Source of the DNA: Bradyrhizobium sp. 4
GTDB taxonomy: Bacteria; Pseudomonadota; Alphaproteobacteria; Rhizobiales; Xanthobacteraceae
DNA length: 64,000 nt
Reading direction: 5' to 3'
Assembly: GCF_023100905.1 (NCBI RefSeq)
Contig: NZ_CP064686.1
Span: forward strand, 5,022,001-5,086,000
Both the position numbers and the translations under genes were made by a program. Shown here piece by piece: positions 17,502 through 26,442 of this stretch. The notes under the pieces are model-generated. The model made no database searches, was not told the DNA's origin, and saw only the letters and a program-made list of their open reading frames with translations. Each line of letters opens with the position of its first letter. The first letter of the stretch is position 1.

Positions 17502-17963
17502 ATGGCAAAGGCAAAAAAGCTCTTCACCATCGGCTATGAGCAGACGCCGCCCAAGGCAGTGCTCGACGAGCTGGAGCAATCCGGCGTCAAGCTCGTCGTC
17601 GACGTGCGCGCGGTGACGTCATCGCGCCGGCCCGGCTTTTCCAAGAGGCAGCTCGCCGCAGGCCTCGATGAACGCGGCATCGCCTATGTCCATCTGGCAG
17701 CGCTCGGAACGCCCAAGGAAGGCCGCCTCGCCGCCCGCAGCGGGCAATACGATGTGCTGGAGAAGGTTTTCTCAAAGCACCTGAAGACGCCGGAGGCCAG
17801 GGAGCAGATGGACGAGCTCTCGGCGCTGGTGAAGAAAGCAGGTCCCGTCTGTCTGCTTTGCTACGAGCGCGATCACACCCACTGCCACCGCCAGATGATC
17901 GCTGAGATCATCGAAGAGCGCGATGGAGTGGCAGTGAAGAATCTGGCGGGACGGCAGGCCTGA
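17502..17963 (+). CDS. DUF488-family protein
   Basis: 153 residues of DUF488: IGYEQ near the start, VVDVRA with SRRPGFSK, and the C-terminal cysteine motif LLCYERDHTHCHR that defines the family. Function unknown; co-occurrence with DUF72 suggests a joint role. It converges on the PhzF gene with a 33-base gap. Confidence 0.88.
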   Translation: MAKAKKLFTIGYEQTPPKAVLDELEQSGVKLVVDVRAVTSSRRPGFSKRQLAAGLDERGIAYVHLAALGTPKEGRLAARSGQYDVLEKVFSKHLKTPEAREQMDELSALVKKAGPVCLLCYERDHTHCHRQMIAEIIEERDGVAVKNLAGRQA

Positions 17964-17996
17964 ACGACTCTCTCCGTCATGGCCGGGAATAGAGAG

Positions 17997-18917
17997 CTAC
18001 CCCTCCCCCGCGAGCCGGAACGTGCCTTCCATCATCTGCACACAGCTGCCGCCGACATGAGCGGAGACGATGTTGCCGTCCTGCTTGCGCACGCGCGTCA
18101 GCAAGAGGCTCGGCCGCCCCATGTCAAAACCCTGGCCGACCGTGAGCTTCAACTCGCCGTCGCGGACAGGATCGAGATCGGCGAACAGCGCGGCGGCCGC
18201 GACCGTTGCGCTGCCGGTGGCGGGGTCTTCGGCGAGGCCGCCGGCGCCGCGCATGAACATCCGCGCCTGCCGCTCGCAAGGCGCCTCCGCCGCGGGCACA
18301 TCGCGCGTATAGAACCACGCCGCGAACGCGCCGTCGCACGGAAATACCTTGCCGAAGGCCGCCGCGTCGGACCTCGCCCGTTTGAGCGCATCGCGCGAGT
18401 GCACCTCAATCACCAGAAACGGCGTTCCAACGCTGACGACCTGTGGAGCGTGACGGTCGACCCTAATGTCGTCTGCACTGAGTGAGATGCAGCTCGCGGC
18501 ATCAGCGGCAGACAACTGCGACAGGCGGGTCAGAGGCTGCGGCGCGGTGAGCTCGGTGCTGATTACCCGCCCCTGCTCTCGCGAGATATCGACCGGCACC
18601 AGCCCCGCCTTCTCCTCGAACCGCAGACGCGGTTTCGGCTCCTTCGCGATCGAGGCCAGCACGAAGGCGGTGCCGACATTGGGATGGCCAGCGAAAGGAA
18701 GCTCCCTGACAGGCGTGAAGATGCGCACCTCTGCATCATTCGCCTTGTCACGCGGCGGCAACACGAAGGTCGTCTCGGAATAGTTGAACTCGGTCGCGAT
18801 CGCCTGCATTTGCGTGGTCGACAACCCGCCGGCATCGAGCACCACGGCGAGCTGGTTGCCGCCGAAGGCGCGGTCGGTGAACACGTCGACGGTGATGTAG
18901 CGGCGCTGCATCTTCAT
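17997..18917 (-). CDS. PhzF-family isomerase-like protein
   Basis: 306 residues in the diaminopimelate-epimerase-like fold. The N-terminal block VDVFTDRAFGGNQLAVVLD, NYSETTF with the conserved Glu of PhzF isomerases, FAGHPNVGTAFVL and the C-terminal DPATGSATVAAA block are all present. The start at 18917 or the ATG two codons later (better spaced from AAGGGA). Physiological substrate unknown; it does not imply phenazine synthesis since no other phz genes are present. Confidence 0.9.
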   Translation of the reverse strand: MKMQRRYITVDVFTDRAFGGNQLAVVLDAGGLSTTQMQAIATEFNYSETTFVLPPRDKANDAEVRIFTPVRELPFAGHPNVGTAFVLASIAKEPKPRLRFEEKAGLVPVDISREQGRVISTELTAPQPLTRLSQLSAADAASCISLSADDIRVDRHAPQVVSVGTPFLVIEVHSRDALKRARSDAAAFGKVFPCDGAFAAWFYTRDVPAAEAPCERQARMFMRGAGGLAEDPATGSATVAAAALFADLDPVRDGELKLTVGQGFDMGRPSLLLTRVRKQDGNIVSAHVGGSCVQMMEGTFRLAGEG

Positions 18918-19161
18918 TTCCCTTACGCAATCGCAGCCGCAATCGGCCGCGTCGCCGGCACTCTACAAGCCGGCAACATCGTCCGTCATTCCCCAAAATT
19001 GAGTGCAATCGGAGCAATCGCGGTGACGCGTTGGAGGCCGAGAAGCGGCTTCCACAATGCAAGCCCCAAAAGCTAGCAGAGATATTTCATCACGCGCCTT
19101 CAACGAACCCGACCCGCTTCAGCGAAGCGCGACTCACATTTGAAAGCGCAGGAAGCGGCCC

Positions 19162-20469
19162 TCACCCCAGTTGAAACACCGCCACCTTCTGTTCGTAACC
19201 GCGCACCTCGACCTCCCCAAGCGAGACCGCATCGTCGCAGTCCTTGCCAAGTGCCTCGCGAACGGCCGCCGAGATCAAGAGCTGCGAGCCGAACTCCTTG
19301 TTCAGCGCCTCCAGCCGTGAGGCGAAGTTCACGGTGTCTCCGATGACGGTGTATTCCTTGCGCCGGGGCGAGCCGATATTGCCGGCGACGACCTCGCCGA
19401 AATGGATACCGATGCCGATCTTGAGCGGCCAGCTCGTCTGCGCGTTGATGCGCTCCATCGCGGTTAGCATCTCGCGGCCCGCGGCGACCGCGCGGTGCGC
19501 GGCGTCGGAAGTCTCCAGCGGCGCACCGAACAGGGCGAGAAAGCCGTCGCCCAAAAACTTGTTCACGATGCCACCCTCGCGGTCGAGAATGTCGACCAGA
19601 ACGGCGAAGGCGCCGTCGAGCCGGTCGACCACCTCCTGCGGGGTTCGCGACTGCGCGCCCGCGGTGAAGCCGCGAAAATCGACGAACATCACGGCAACGC
19701 GGCGGAGGTCGCCGGCGGCGCTCGTCCCCGCCGCCATCAGCCGCTCCACCACCTGCGGCGAAACGTGCTGGCCGAACAGGTTGGTCACCCGGTCGCGCGC
19801 GGTCGCTGCGGCAATGCTCGCGGCGAACTGGCGGCGGAGCTGCGCACCGACCGCGCCGGCAAGCACGCCGCAGATCAGGATGATGGTGCTTCGTACCGCG
19901 TGGAAATAGATCTGCGGCTCGCCGCTCCCGCTGGCGGGATCGAAGATCAGCGCCACAGTGAGCAACTCACCCGCAGCGACGAAGCCGGTGAAGGTGGACA
20001 GCCAGAAGTCCAGCCGCAGGGTCGAAAGGATGACGAAAATGAAATAGATCAGCGGCACGACGAAGCCGAGCGCCTGGCTCGCGCCCATGCTGCGAATCTG
20101 CAGGATCAGGATGACGGTCGGCAGCGAGGTCTCGATCAGCGCACCGATATAGCGCCGGATCACCGGCAGATCGCGGTCGAGCTTGAGGTTTCGCCTGATC
20201 TGGCTGTGGACCCAGACCTCGAACAGGATGAAGCCGGTCAGGAGACCATAGACCTCGGCAAGCCCCTCGGTGCCCCGCCAGACCCGCTGCACCACGGAGG
20301 AATCGACAAGATAGATCGCAGTGAGAAACACGACGATGACGCAGCCCGTCGTGATCAGCGCCCTCACCCGCACGAGCTCGGTGCGCAGCACTTCGCGCGT
20401 CAGCTCGCGCTCGAAGTCTTCGGAGACCACGGCATGCTGCCGGGCCTTCCTGCTCGCAAAACTGACCAT
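19162..20469 (-). CDS. Membrane-bound class III adenylate/guanylate cyclase
   Basis: 435 residues from the ATG at 20469, preceded by AAGGGGG. About six membrane spans fill residues 35-225, then a linker (FGQHVSPQVVERL) and a catalytic domain (about 250-430) with FVDFRGFT and LGDGFLALFG carrying the two metal Asp residues and IGDTVNFASRLE. Predicted to make cAMP. It follows the ABC exporter genes by 30 bases on the same strand but its function does not obviously belong to them. Confidence 0.9.
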   Translation of the reverse strand: MVSFASRKARQHAVVSEDFERELTREVLRTELVRVRALITTGCVIVVFLTAIYLVDSSVVQRVWRGTEGLAEVYGLLTGFILFEVWVHSQIRRNLKLDRDLPVIRRYIGALIETSLPTVILILQIRSMGASQALGFVVPLIYFIFVILSTLRLDFWLSTFTGFVAAGELLTVALIFDPASGSGEPQIYFHAVRSTIILICGVLAGAVGAQLRRQFAASIAAATARDRVTNLFGQHVSPQVVERLMAAGTSAAGDLRRVAVMFVDFRGFTAGAQSRTPQEVVDRLDGAFAVLVDILDREGGIVNKFLGDGFLALFGAPLETSDAAHRAVAAGREMLTAMERINAQTSWPLKIGIGIHFGEVVAGNIGSPRRKEYTVIGDTVNFASRLEALNKEFGSQLLISAAVREALGKDCDDAVSLGEVEVRGYEQKVAVFQLG

Positions 20470-20499
20470 TCCACCCCCTTGATTCCGGGGCATCTTGCC

Positions 20500-21663
20500 T
20501 CAATCCAGCGTGCGGCGGAAGCGCGTCACGGCGATGGTCATGGCGAGCAGCATCAGGACCGCCAGCGCCAGCGCGTCGAAATGCAAATTTTGCATGCTCG
20601 CGCCCTTCAGCATGATGGCGCGGACGATGCGCAAATAATGCGTCAGCGGCAAGCACTCGCCGACATATTGCGCCCAGGCCGGCATCCCGGCAAACGGGAA
20701 CATGAAGCCGGACAGCAAGATGCTCGGCAGGAAGAACATCATCGACATCTGCATCGCCTGGAGCTGGTTCTGCACCAGCGTCGAGATCGTATACCCGATC
20801 GCCAGGTTGGTCGTGATGAACAGCGTCGAGAGCAGCGCCAGCAGGAACAGATTGCCGAGCACCGGCACGCCGAACAGGCCGACCCCGATGCCGATGATGA
20901 GGAACGCCTGCACGAACCCGACCAGCACGTAAGGGATGATCTTGCCGAACATCACCTCGACCGGCCTGATCGGCATCGACAGCAGGCTCTCCATCGTGCC
21001 GCGCTCGACCTCGCGCGTGACCGAGAGCGCGGTGAAGATCAGCATGGTCATGGTGAGGATGGTGCCGACGAGGCCCGGCACGATGTTGAGGCTCGACGCG
21101 GCGGCGGGGTTGTAGCGGGCATGCGCGCGGATCTCGAACGGCATCTCCGGGGGATCTCCGATGTAGAGATCGTGCTTGAGTGCGGTCTGCACGACCATGC
21201 CGAGCGAGCCGATCGCCGCGCTCGCCGCCACTGGATCGGTGGCGTCGGCCGCGACCAGCAGCGCCGGCTTATCGCCGCGCCGCACTGCCCGCTCGAAGCC
21301 GCGCGGGATCTCGACGCCGAACAGAACCTTGCCGGATTTCAGGAGATTGTCGAAGTCGTCGACGTCGTGCACTTCGTAGAGAAAGCGGAAATAGGCGGTG
21401 TTCTCCAGCGCCTTCAGGATCGAGCGGGCGAGATCGGAGTCCTCCTGGAGCAGCACCGCGCTCGGCAGATTGTGCGGCGTGGTGTTGATGGCATAGCCGA
21501 ACAGGAGCAGCTGCATCACCGGCAGCATCACGATCATTGCAAACGACACCCGGTCGCGCCTGAGCTGGATGAACTCCTTGATCAGCATCGCATAGGAGCG
21601 CCTCCAGAAGCCGAATCGCTCCCGGATCGCGTGCTGGGGTTCGGGACGATCGACCGCGCTCAT
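20500..21663 (-). CDS. ABC-2 type exporter permease (YhhJ/YbhR-like)
   Basis: 387 residues: one N-terminal membrane span, a large periplasmic loop (about 50-180) and five C-terminal spans including TREVERGTMESLLSMPIRPVEVMFGKIIPY, split here as the conserved ABC2_membrane block at about 220-250. ATG at 21663 overlaps the ATPase stop by 4 bases. With the ATPase and membrane-fusion protein it forms a drug/metabolite exporter. Confidence 0.9.
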   Translation of the reverse strand: MSAVDRPEPQHAIRERFGFWRRSYAMLIKEFIQLRRDRVSFAMIVMLPVMQLLLFGYAINTTPHNLPSAVLLQEDSDLARSILKALENTAYFRFLYEVHDVDDFDNLLKSGKVLFGVEIPRGFERAVRRGDKPALLVAADATDPVAASAAIGSLGMVVQTALKHDLYIGDPPEMPFEIRAHARYNPAAASSLNIVPGLVGTILTMTMLIFTALSVTREVERGTMESLLSMPIRPVEVMFGKIIPYVLVGFVQAFLIIGIGVGLFGVPVLGNLFLLALLSTLFITTNLAIGYTISTLVQNQLQAMQMSMMFFLPSILLSGFMFPFAGMPAWAQYVGECLPLTHYLRIVRAIMLKGASMQNLHFDALALAVLMLLAMTIAVTRFRRTLD

Positions 21664-22592
21664 TGGAAATTGTCCTTGGAACGACTCATCAATTCGATGA
21701 ACACGTCTTCCAGTGAAGGCGATGATTTGTGCCAATGCAGCCCGCTTTTCTCGCGCCACGGCGCGATGCTGGCCTCGAGCGCGGCGACGTCGCGGCCGGA
21801 GACGTGCAACGACGTGCCGAACGGCGCCACCATGTCGATTCCAGGCTTGCCGGTGAGCGCAGCGGTGAGCCCGTTCAGGTCCTCGCCCGTCACGGTGTAG
21901 GTCGTCAACGCGGATTTCGCGATCACCTCGTCCACGGTGCCGTGCACGAGCAGATGGCCATAGGCGATATAAGCGATCTCGTGACAGCGCTCGGCCTCGT
22001 CCATGTAGTGTGTCGAGACCAGCACGGTGAGACCGTCGGCCGCCAGTGCATGAATCTCGTTCCAGAAATCGCGCCGCGCCTTCGGGTCGACGCCGGCGGT
22101 CGGCTCGTCCAGCAACAGCAGTTTCGGACTGGGCAATGTGCAGGCGCCCAACGCCAGCCGCTGCTTCCAGCCGCCGGAGAGCTCGCCCGCGAGCTGTTCC
22201 TCGCGCCCCGAGAGCCCGATCCGCTTGATCATGTCGCGCGCGGCGCCGCGTGCATCGCGAAGGCCGTATAGGCGCGCGACGAATTCGAGGTTTTCGCGGA
22301 CAGAGAGATCCTGATAGAGGCTGAAGCGCTGGGTCATGTAACCGACCTGGCGCTTGATCTTTTCGGCATCGCGCCTAATGTCGTAGCCGAGGCAGGTGCC
22401 CTCGCCGCTGTCGGGCGTGAGCAGGCCGCAGAGGATGCGAATCGTCGTCGTCTTGCCCGAGCCGTTCGGGCCGAGGAAGCCGTAGATCGAACCCCGCTTC
22501 ACCTGCATCGACAAATCGTGCACGACCTCGCGGCCGCCGAACGACTTGCTCAGGCCCTTGACGTCGATCGCAATGCCATTGCCGCCGTTCAT
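21660..22592 (-). CDS. ABC exporter ATP-binding protein
   Basis: 310 residues with Walker A GPNGSGKTT, signature LSGGWKQRLALG, Walker B LLLLDEPTAGVD and switch His in VSTHYMDEAERC. The ATG at 22592 overlaps the stop of the membrane-fusion gene by 4 bases; longer in-frame extensions run into that gene and are unlikely. Single-cassette ATPase driving the downstream permease. Confidence 0.92.
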   Translation of the reverse strand: MNGGNGIAIDVKGLSKSFGGREVVHDLSMQVKRGSIYGFLGPNGSGKTTTIRILCGLLTPDSGEGTCLGYDIRRDAEKIKRQVGYMTQRFSLYQDLSVRENLEFVARLYGLRDARGAARDMIKRIGLSGREEQLAGELSGGWKQRLALGACTLPSPKLLLLDEPTAGVDPKARRDFWNEIHALAADGLTVLVSTHYMDEAERCHEIAYIAYGHLLVHGTVDEVIAKSALTTYTVTGEDLNGLTAALTGKPGIDMVAPFGTSLHVSGRDVAALEASIAPWREKSGLHWHKSSPSLEDVFIELMSRSKDNFQ

Positions 22593-23377
22593 CGCTTGTC
22601 CGCCACGGGGGTTTTTGGATTGAGATGGACGTCGATGGGTTGTCCGACACGCAGCGCATCGGGGCGCGACGGCCGCGCCTGGATCAGGTAGACGAGTTTG
22701 TTGCGCTCCTCGAGGCTGTAGATGACAGGCGGGGTGTATTCGGCCGAAGTCGCGATGAAGTAGATCTTTGCTGTGAGATCGGCGGCGCAATTGTCGCACG
22801 CGATCCGCACCGTGTCGCCGATCGCAAGCTTCGGCAGCTCGGTCTCCGGCACGAAGAAACGCAGCTTCATGTTGCCGGGAGGCATGATCGAGAGCACGGG
22901 CCGCTGCGCTGCCACCATCTCGCCCTCGCGAAAATAGATCTGCTGGATGGCACCGGCCACGGGCGCAAAGCCCTTGCGCCGCGCCATCCGCGTCTCCGAG
23001 GTCGCCACCCGCGCCTCGGCGACGCGCAAGGCAGAGACGGCCGAGTCGAGATTGGCCTGCGTGCCCGAGCCGGTCTTGCTCAGCGAGGCCGCGCGGTCAT
23101 AGGTCTGCTGCGCGTTGGCAAGCGTCGCCTTGTTCTGGTTGAGATCGGCAAGCTGGAGATCGTCGTCGACTGAATAGAGGTGATCTCCGACCTTGACCTC
23201 GTCGCCCTCGCGGATGTTCAGCTTCGTCACGCGGCCCGCCTCGTCCGGGCTGACGAAGATCATGTCGGCCTCGACCCAGCCCTGGAAGCCGGGCTCACGC
23301 TTGTCCTTGCAGCCAGCAAGCCCGGTTGCGAGGACCGCGACTAATGCGAATATAAAAATTGCTCGCAACGACCTCAT
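22589..23377 (-). CDS. HlyD-family membrane fusion lipoprotein
   Basis: 262 residues. The N terminus has a lipoprotein signal with lipobox LAGC (Cys at 23), then a biotinyl-lipoyl-like half-motif (VSPDEAGRVTKLNIREGDEVKVGD), a coiled-coil hairpin (about 75-135) and a beta-barrel. It bridges the inner-membrane exporter to the outer membrane. ATG at 23377 overlaps the tetR stop by 4 bases, so regulator and exporter form one transcript. Confidence 0.9.
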   Translation of the reverse strand: MRSLRAIFIFALVAVLATGLAGCKDKREPGFQGWVEADMIFVSPDEAGRVTKLNIREGDEVKVGDHLYSVDDDLQLADLNQNKATLANAQQTYDRAASLSKTGSGTQANLDSAVSALRVAEARVATSETRMARRKGFAPVAGAIQQIYFREGEMVAAQRPVLSIMPPGNMKLRFFVPETELPKLAIGDTVRIACDNCAADLTAKIYFIATSAEYTPPVIYSLEERNKLVYLIQARPSRPDALRVGQPIDVHLNPKTPVADKR

Positions 23378-24042
23378 GTCGAGCTCCGTTCGCCAAAAAT
23401 CAAATCGAGATGGACGCGCAGCATGTCCTGCGCGTTGAGCGGCGCGTGCCGCGCAAACAGGCTCTGCCAGATCACCGCGATCATAGCGGGTGCGACCAGG
23501 ATCTGCGGGTAATGCGCCAGGTTCTTCTGGCGGATCTCGCCGCGGGCAATGCCGAGTTCGATCAGGGCGCGCATGGCGGCCATCCCGCGCGAGACGACCT
23601 CGCGGTAGTAGAAATCGGCCACGGACGGAAAGCGCGGTCCCTCGGCCACGATCAGGCGCACGAGATCACCGCGTCTGGTGCCGATCACCTCCTTGAGGAA
23701 GTTGCTGGCAAACGTCTCGACGAGATCACGCACCGAGCCCGCCGGCGGCGGCAATGCTGTCAACCGCGTCACCACAGGGACGATCACGGTCCGCACCAGT
23801 TCCTCGAACATGGATTCCTTGTCCTTGAAGTGCAGGTAGATGGTGCCCTTGGCGACACCCGCGCGCTTCGCGATGTCGTCGAGCCGCGTCGCGGCAAAGC
23901 CGCGCGCGATGAATTCCTCCATCGCGGCCTCCACGATCGCGGCACGCCGTTCCGCCGCGCGCGTGGCGCGGCTCGACGCGGGTGCCGCGTCGCTGGCGCG
24001 ATCTGTGGACGGAGCGGCGGGTTTGGTCGGCTTCTTGGTCAT
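23374..24042 (-). CDS. TetR-family repressor of the export operon
   Basis: 222 residues: a basic N-terminal tail, the TetR HTH (about 34-80, LDDIAKRAGVAKGTIYLHFKDKE-like) and a C-terminal ligand domain. It is the first gene of a tetR-hlyD-ATPase-permease unit joined by three 4-base overlaps, with a perfect palindrome 8 bases upstream of its start. Autoregulation and control of the exporter are therefore very likely. Confidence 0.93.
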   Translation of the reverse strand: MTKKPTKPAAPSTDRASDAAPASSRATRAAERRAAIVEAAMEEFIARGFAATRLDDIAKRAGVAKGTIYLHFKDKESMFEELVRTVIVPVVTRLTALPPPAGSVRDLVETFASNFLKEVIGTRRGDLVRLIVAEGPRFPSVADFYYREVVSRGMAAMRALIELGIARGEIRQKNLAHYPQILVAPAMIAVIWQSLFARHAPLNAQDMLRVHLDLIFGERSST

Positions 24043-24050
24043 CCCGATTA

Positions 24051-24072
24051 CATGACTGACCGGTCAGTCATG
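24051..24072. promoter_or_regulatory. Perfect 22-bp palindromic TetR operator
   Basis: TGACTGACCGGTCAGTCA extended by CA and TG on the two ends gives a 22-bp perfect palindrome. It starts 8 bases upstream of the tetR ATG, a position that would block transcription. The TGACYGnCCGGTCAGTCA form is typical of TetR operators in this bacterial group. Confidence 0.85.
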
Positions 24073-24119
24073 GTCAAGGCAGGATTACAGACCCAACCAG
24101 GCCAATAAATTAGCTTTTA

Positions 24120-24131
24120 CTAATTCATTAG
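24120..24131. promoter_or_regulatory. CTAAT-TC-ATTAG inverted repeat before arsR-type gene
   Basis: A perfect 5-bp inverted repeat with 2-base spacer in an A/T-rich promoter stretch, ending 20 bases before the ArsR-family ATG at 24152. A further TTAG lies just upstream. It is a candidate autoregulatory site. Confidence 0.45.
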
Positions 24132-24151
24132 TGGATGCTGATCTAATTCCC

Positions 24152-24487
24152 ATGATCGAAGCCGCCCCAAATCCCGTCACCACCGTGATGCGCGCCCTCG
24201 CCGATCCGACCCGGCGCGCGGTGTTCGAGCGCGTCTTCGAGAGCAAGGAGATCAGCGTCGCCGAGCTCACGCGCGGAAGCGGCGTGACGCAAGGCGCGAT
24301 CTCGCAACACTTGAAGTCCCTCAAGCAGGCCGGCCTCGTCGCCGAGCGTGCCGAGGGCCGCAACGTCTATTACCGTGCCGCGCCGCAAGGCCTCGAACCG
24401 TTGGTCTCCTGGATGGACCATTACGGCGTGTTCTGGCGCGAGCGCTTCCAGAACCTGCGTGACCTCTTGAAGGAGATCGATCCGTGA
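24152..24487 (+). CDS. ArsR-family transcriptional regulator
   Basis: 111 residues with a winged helix-turn-helix (ALADPTRRAVFERVF, then VAELTRGSGVTQGAISQHLKSL as the recognition region). It lacks the CxC metal motif, so it belongs to the non-metal ArsR group paired with SRPBCC proteins. Start could also be GTG 24131, inside the inverted repeat. Coupled to the next gene by a GTGA overlap. Confidence 0.9.
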   Translation: MIEAAPNPVTTVMRALADPTRRAVFERVFESKEISVAELTRGSGVTQGAISQHLKSLKQAGLVAERAEGRNVYYRAAPQGLEPLVSWMDHYGVFWRERFQNLRDLLKEIDP

Positions 24488-24948
24488 GTGCTCTTGAATT
24501 GAAAGCCGAGACAAAAGACATCGTCCTCGACGAGGTGCTCCCTCACGCGCCGGAGACGATCTGGAAGGCGCTGACCAGCGCCCAGCTCATCGCGCGCTGG
24601 CTGATGCCGCCGACCGGTTTCGAGGCCGTCGAAGGCAACACTTTCACCTACCAGACCACGCCGGGCGGCGCCTGGGATGGCGTCATCCATTGTCGCGTCC
24701 TTGAAGTCATGCCGAACCGGCGCCTCGTCTACGCCTGGAAGGGCGGCGATGAGCGCAACACCGGCTACGGCGCGCCGCTCGACACTGTCGTGACGTGGTC
24801 CCTCACCCCGGTCGAGGCCGGCACGCGGATCCGTCTGGTTCATGCGGGCTTCGTCATACCCAGGAACCAGTCGGCCTACACGGGCATGAGCGGCGGCTGG
24901 AAGAAGGTCGTCCGCCAGCTCGACGAGATCAGCGGCGAAGACAAGTAA
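24484..24948 (+). CDS. SRPBCC (AHSA1-like) domain protein
   Basis: 154 residues starting at GTG 24484, overlapping the regulator stop by 4 bases. The START-like fold is indicated by HAPETIWKALTSAQLIARWLMP near residue 20 and GTRIRLVHAGF in the C-terminal half. Genes of this kind next to ArsR regulators are very common; small hydrophobic ligand binding is the general family expectation, but the ligand is unknown. Confidence 0.9.
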   Translation: MSALELKAETKDIVLDEVLPHAPETIWKALTSAQLIARWLMPPTGFEAVEGNTFTYQTTPGGAWDGVIHCRVLEVMPNRRLVYAWKGGDERNTGYGAPLDTVVTWSLTPVEAGTRIRLVHAGFVIPRNQSAYTGMSGGWKKVVRQLDEISGEDK

Positions 24949-24959
24949 GGAGTTATCGC

Positions 24960-25373
24960 ATGACCAAGCCCTTTACCGGCGGCTGCGCCTGCGGCGCGAT
25001 CCGCTATTCGATCGCCAGTGAGCCCCTGTTCGCCAATCACTGCCAATGCCGGGACTGCCAGCGCGAAAGCGGCAGCGGGCACGGCTCCTACATAACCTTC
25101 GCGCGCGCCGGCGTCACGCTTACCGGCGAGGCGAAGCATTGGGACATGGTCGCCAACAGCGGCAACGTGAAGACGCGCGGTTTCTGCACGCAGTGCGGCG
25201 TGCCTGTTTACATGACCTTCGCGGCACAGCCCGACGTCTTTACGATCCGCGCCACAAGTCTCGACGAGCCCGCCCGCTACAAGCCGCAGGCGGTCACTTT
25301 CGCCGCGCGCGGACATGACTGGGATCGTCTTGACCCGGACCTGCCGAAATTCGCTGGCATGCCGCCGGGGTAA
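24960..25373 (+). CDS. GFA-family (glutathione-dependent formaldehyde-activating-like) zinc protein
   Basis: 137 residues of the GFA/CENP-V fold with zinc-binding cysteines in GGCACGAIRY, HCQCRDCQR and FCTQCGVP. AAGGAG lies 7 bases before the ATG at 24960. Third gene of the arsR-SRPBCC operon. Most members have no proven glutathione-formaldehyde activity, so the function is left open. Confidence 0.9.
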   Translation: MTKPFTGGCACGAIRYSIASEPLFANHCQCRDCQRESGSGHGSYITFARAGVTLTGEAKHWDMVANSGNVKTRGFCTQCGVPVYMTFAAQPDVFTIRATSLDEPARYKPQAVTFAARGHDWDRLDPDLPKFAGMPPG

Positions 25374-25416
25374 GGCATCGCAAGTGGAAGCGCGCGCAAG
25401 ACCGCGCGCATTCACG

Positions 25417-25827
25417 TCAACTATGAAACTTCAGCCCATCAACGATCTTGTCGATCACCTTGCGCTCGGCGCGCATCGCAAGTCCAACGAGGTTGAGGTC
25501 AGGGCGCGCCACTGCCCTCACCGCCTCGCGATTGGCGGCATCATGCGTGGTCTTGAACATGTCCTCGGTGTAGACCGCCGGCTTGACGCTGCGCGTCAGG
25601 GCCCGATCGAGCGCGCGCGTCAATGCGGGACCGTCGGCGCCATAGATCAGGATCGGCTGTCCGATTAGCGCGTGATATTTCGTGCCCGACGCGTCCTCAT
25701 AGGGCTCGCCGATGCAGTCGGGAAACGCAGCCGCGATGCCGCTGGTCAGGAACGAGGCAACGTTGAGCTTCTGCCAGGGCTGAAGATCAGTGCGGATCAC
25801 AACGGCGATTTTAGTGTCGAATTGCAT
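25417..25827 (-). CDS. DUF2000-family protein
   Basis: 136 residues beginning MQFDTKIAVVIRTDLQPWQK, the characteristic start of DUF2000. A TTG four codons earlier is a possible but weaker start. A cytoplasmic protein of the PTH2-like fold by family knowledge; no catalytic claim can be made. Stands alone, convergent with the GFA gene. Confidence 0.82.
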   Translation of the reverse strand: MQFDTKIAVVIRTDLQPWQKLNVASFLTSGIAAAFPDCIGEPYEDASGTKYHALIGQPILIYGADGPALTRALDRALTRSVKPAVYTEDMFKTTHDAANREAVRAVARPDLNLVGLAMRAERKVIDKIVDGLKFHS

Positions 25828-25841
25828 TGAATTCCCCAACT

Positions 25842-25879
25842 GTCATTCCGGACTCGATGCTACGCAACATCGGAATGAC
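25842..25879. repeat. Short palindromic intergenic repeat (GTCATTCCG type)
   Basis: GTCATTCCG at 25842 and its complement CGGAATGAC ending 25879 bracket a 20-base interior. It is a shortened form of the element at 30302-30408 and sits just upstream of the DUF2000 gene. Confidence 0.7.
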
Positions 25880-25890
25880 GGCAACAGGAA

Positions 25891-26280
25891 TCAACCCTTT
25901 GCGTCGCAGGCCCAGGCGCGGATCACGCATTCCTTGCCGCCGTATTTGTAACATTCGCGCGTCGCGGCATTGAGCGTGGCCGAGATCTTCGGCTTGACGG
26001 CATAGCCATAGGCGCCGCAGGGATTGGACAGATCGACCGACATCGCGGCGCAAGCGCGCTTCATCGTCACGGTCGTGCAATCGCCCTTGCACTGCTTCTG
26101 CGCCGCCGCACGCGCTTCGTGCTCGGCGCCATAATCAAACGCTTGGCCATAGGCGCCGCACTTGCCGACCGCAAATGCACCGGCGGCGTGCGCATCGGTG
26201 ATATGGCGAGCGCCCGCGACGCAGACGGACAGCGCAAAGAAAAACATCGCGCAACGGCGCGCGACGACGTTCGAAGCCAT
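25891..26280 (-). CDS. DUF4189-family secreted protein
   Basis: 129 residues from the ATG at 26280 (GGAGGGG 8 bases upstream). A signal peptide (about 1-32) precedes a small Cys-rich domain with repeated CGAYG-type motifs (GKCGAYGQAFDYG, NPCGAYGYAV), six Cys in the mature part that can pair into disulfides. DUF4189 proteins are periplasmic or secreted and of unknown function. Confidence 0.85.
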   Translation of the reverse strand: MASNVVARRCAMFFFALSVCVAGARHITDAHAAGAFAVGKCGAYGQAFDYGAEHEARAAAQKQCKGDCTTVTMKRACAAMSVDLSNPCGAYGYAVKPKISATLNAATRECYKYGGKECVIRAWACDAKG

Positions 26281-26397
26281 GGAAAAACCCCTCCCCCCAA
26301 GGCAGGTGAAGTGGACTGTAAGCGCCGGTCGTTTCCAGATGGTGAACGGGGCGTTGAAATTGAGGCGTGCCACCAATTTCAGATCGCAGTCTGGGGA

Positions 26398-26433
26398 ATG
26401 GTGGGCATGGCGCTACGCGCCTTTGCCCATCAT
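26398..26433. repeat. Half of a GGTGGGC-type palindromic intergenic repeat
   Basis: ATGGTGGGCATGGCGC and GCGCCTTTGCCCATCAT form an imperfect hairpin with a short loop. The same sequence family occurs in longer form at 63127-63214. Confidence 0.65.
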
Positions 26434-26442
26434 ACCGCAGCG

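Noticed and set aside
17997..18917. Phenazine biosynthesis locus
   Set aside because: Only a PhzF-family protein is present; the family is broad and no other phz genes occur.
19495..21900. 801-codon plus-strand open frame
   Set aside because: Antisense to the cyclase, ABC-2 permease and ATPase genes, which have clear motifs.
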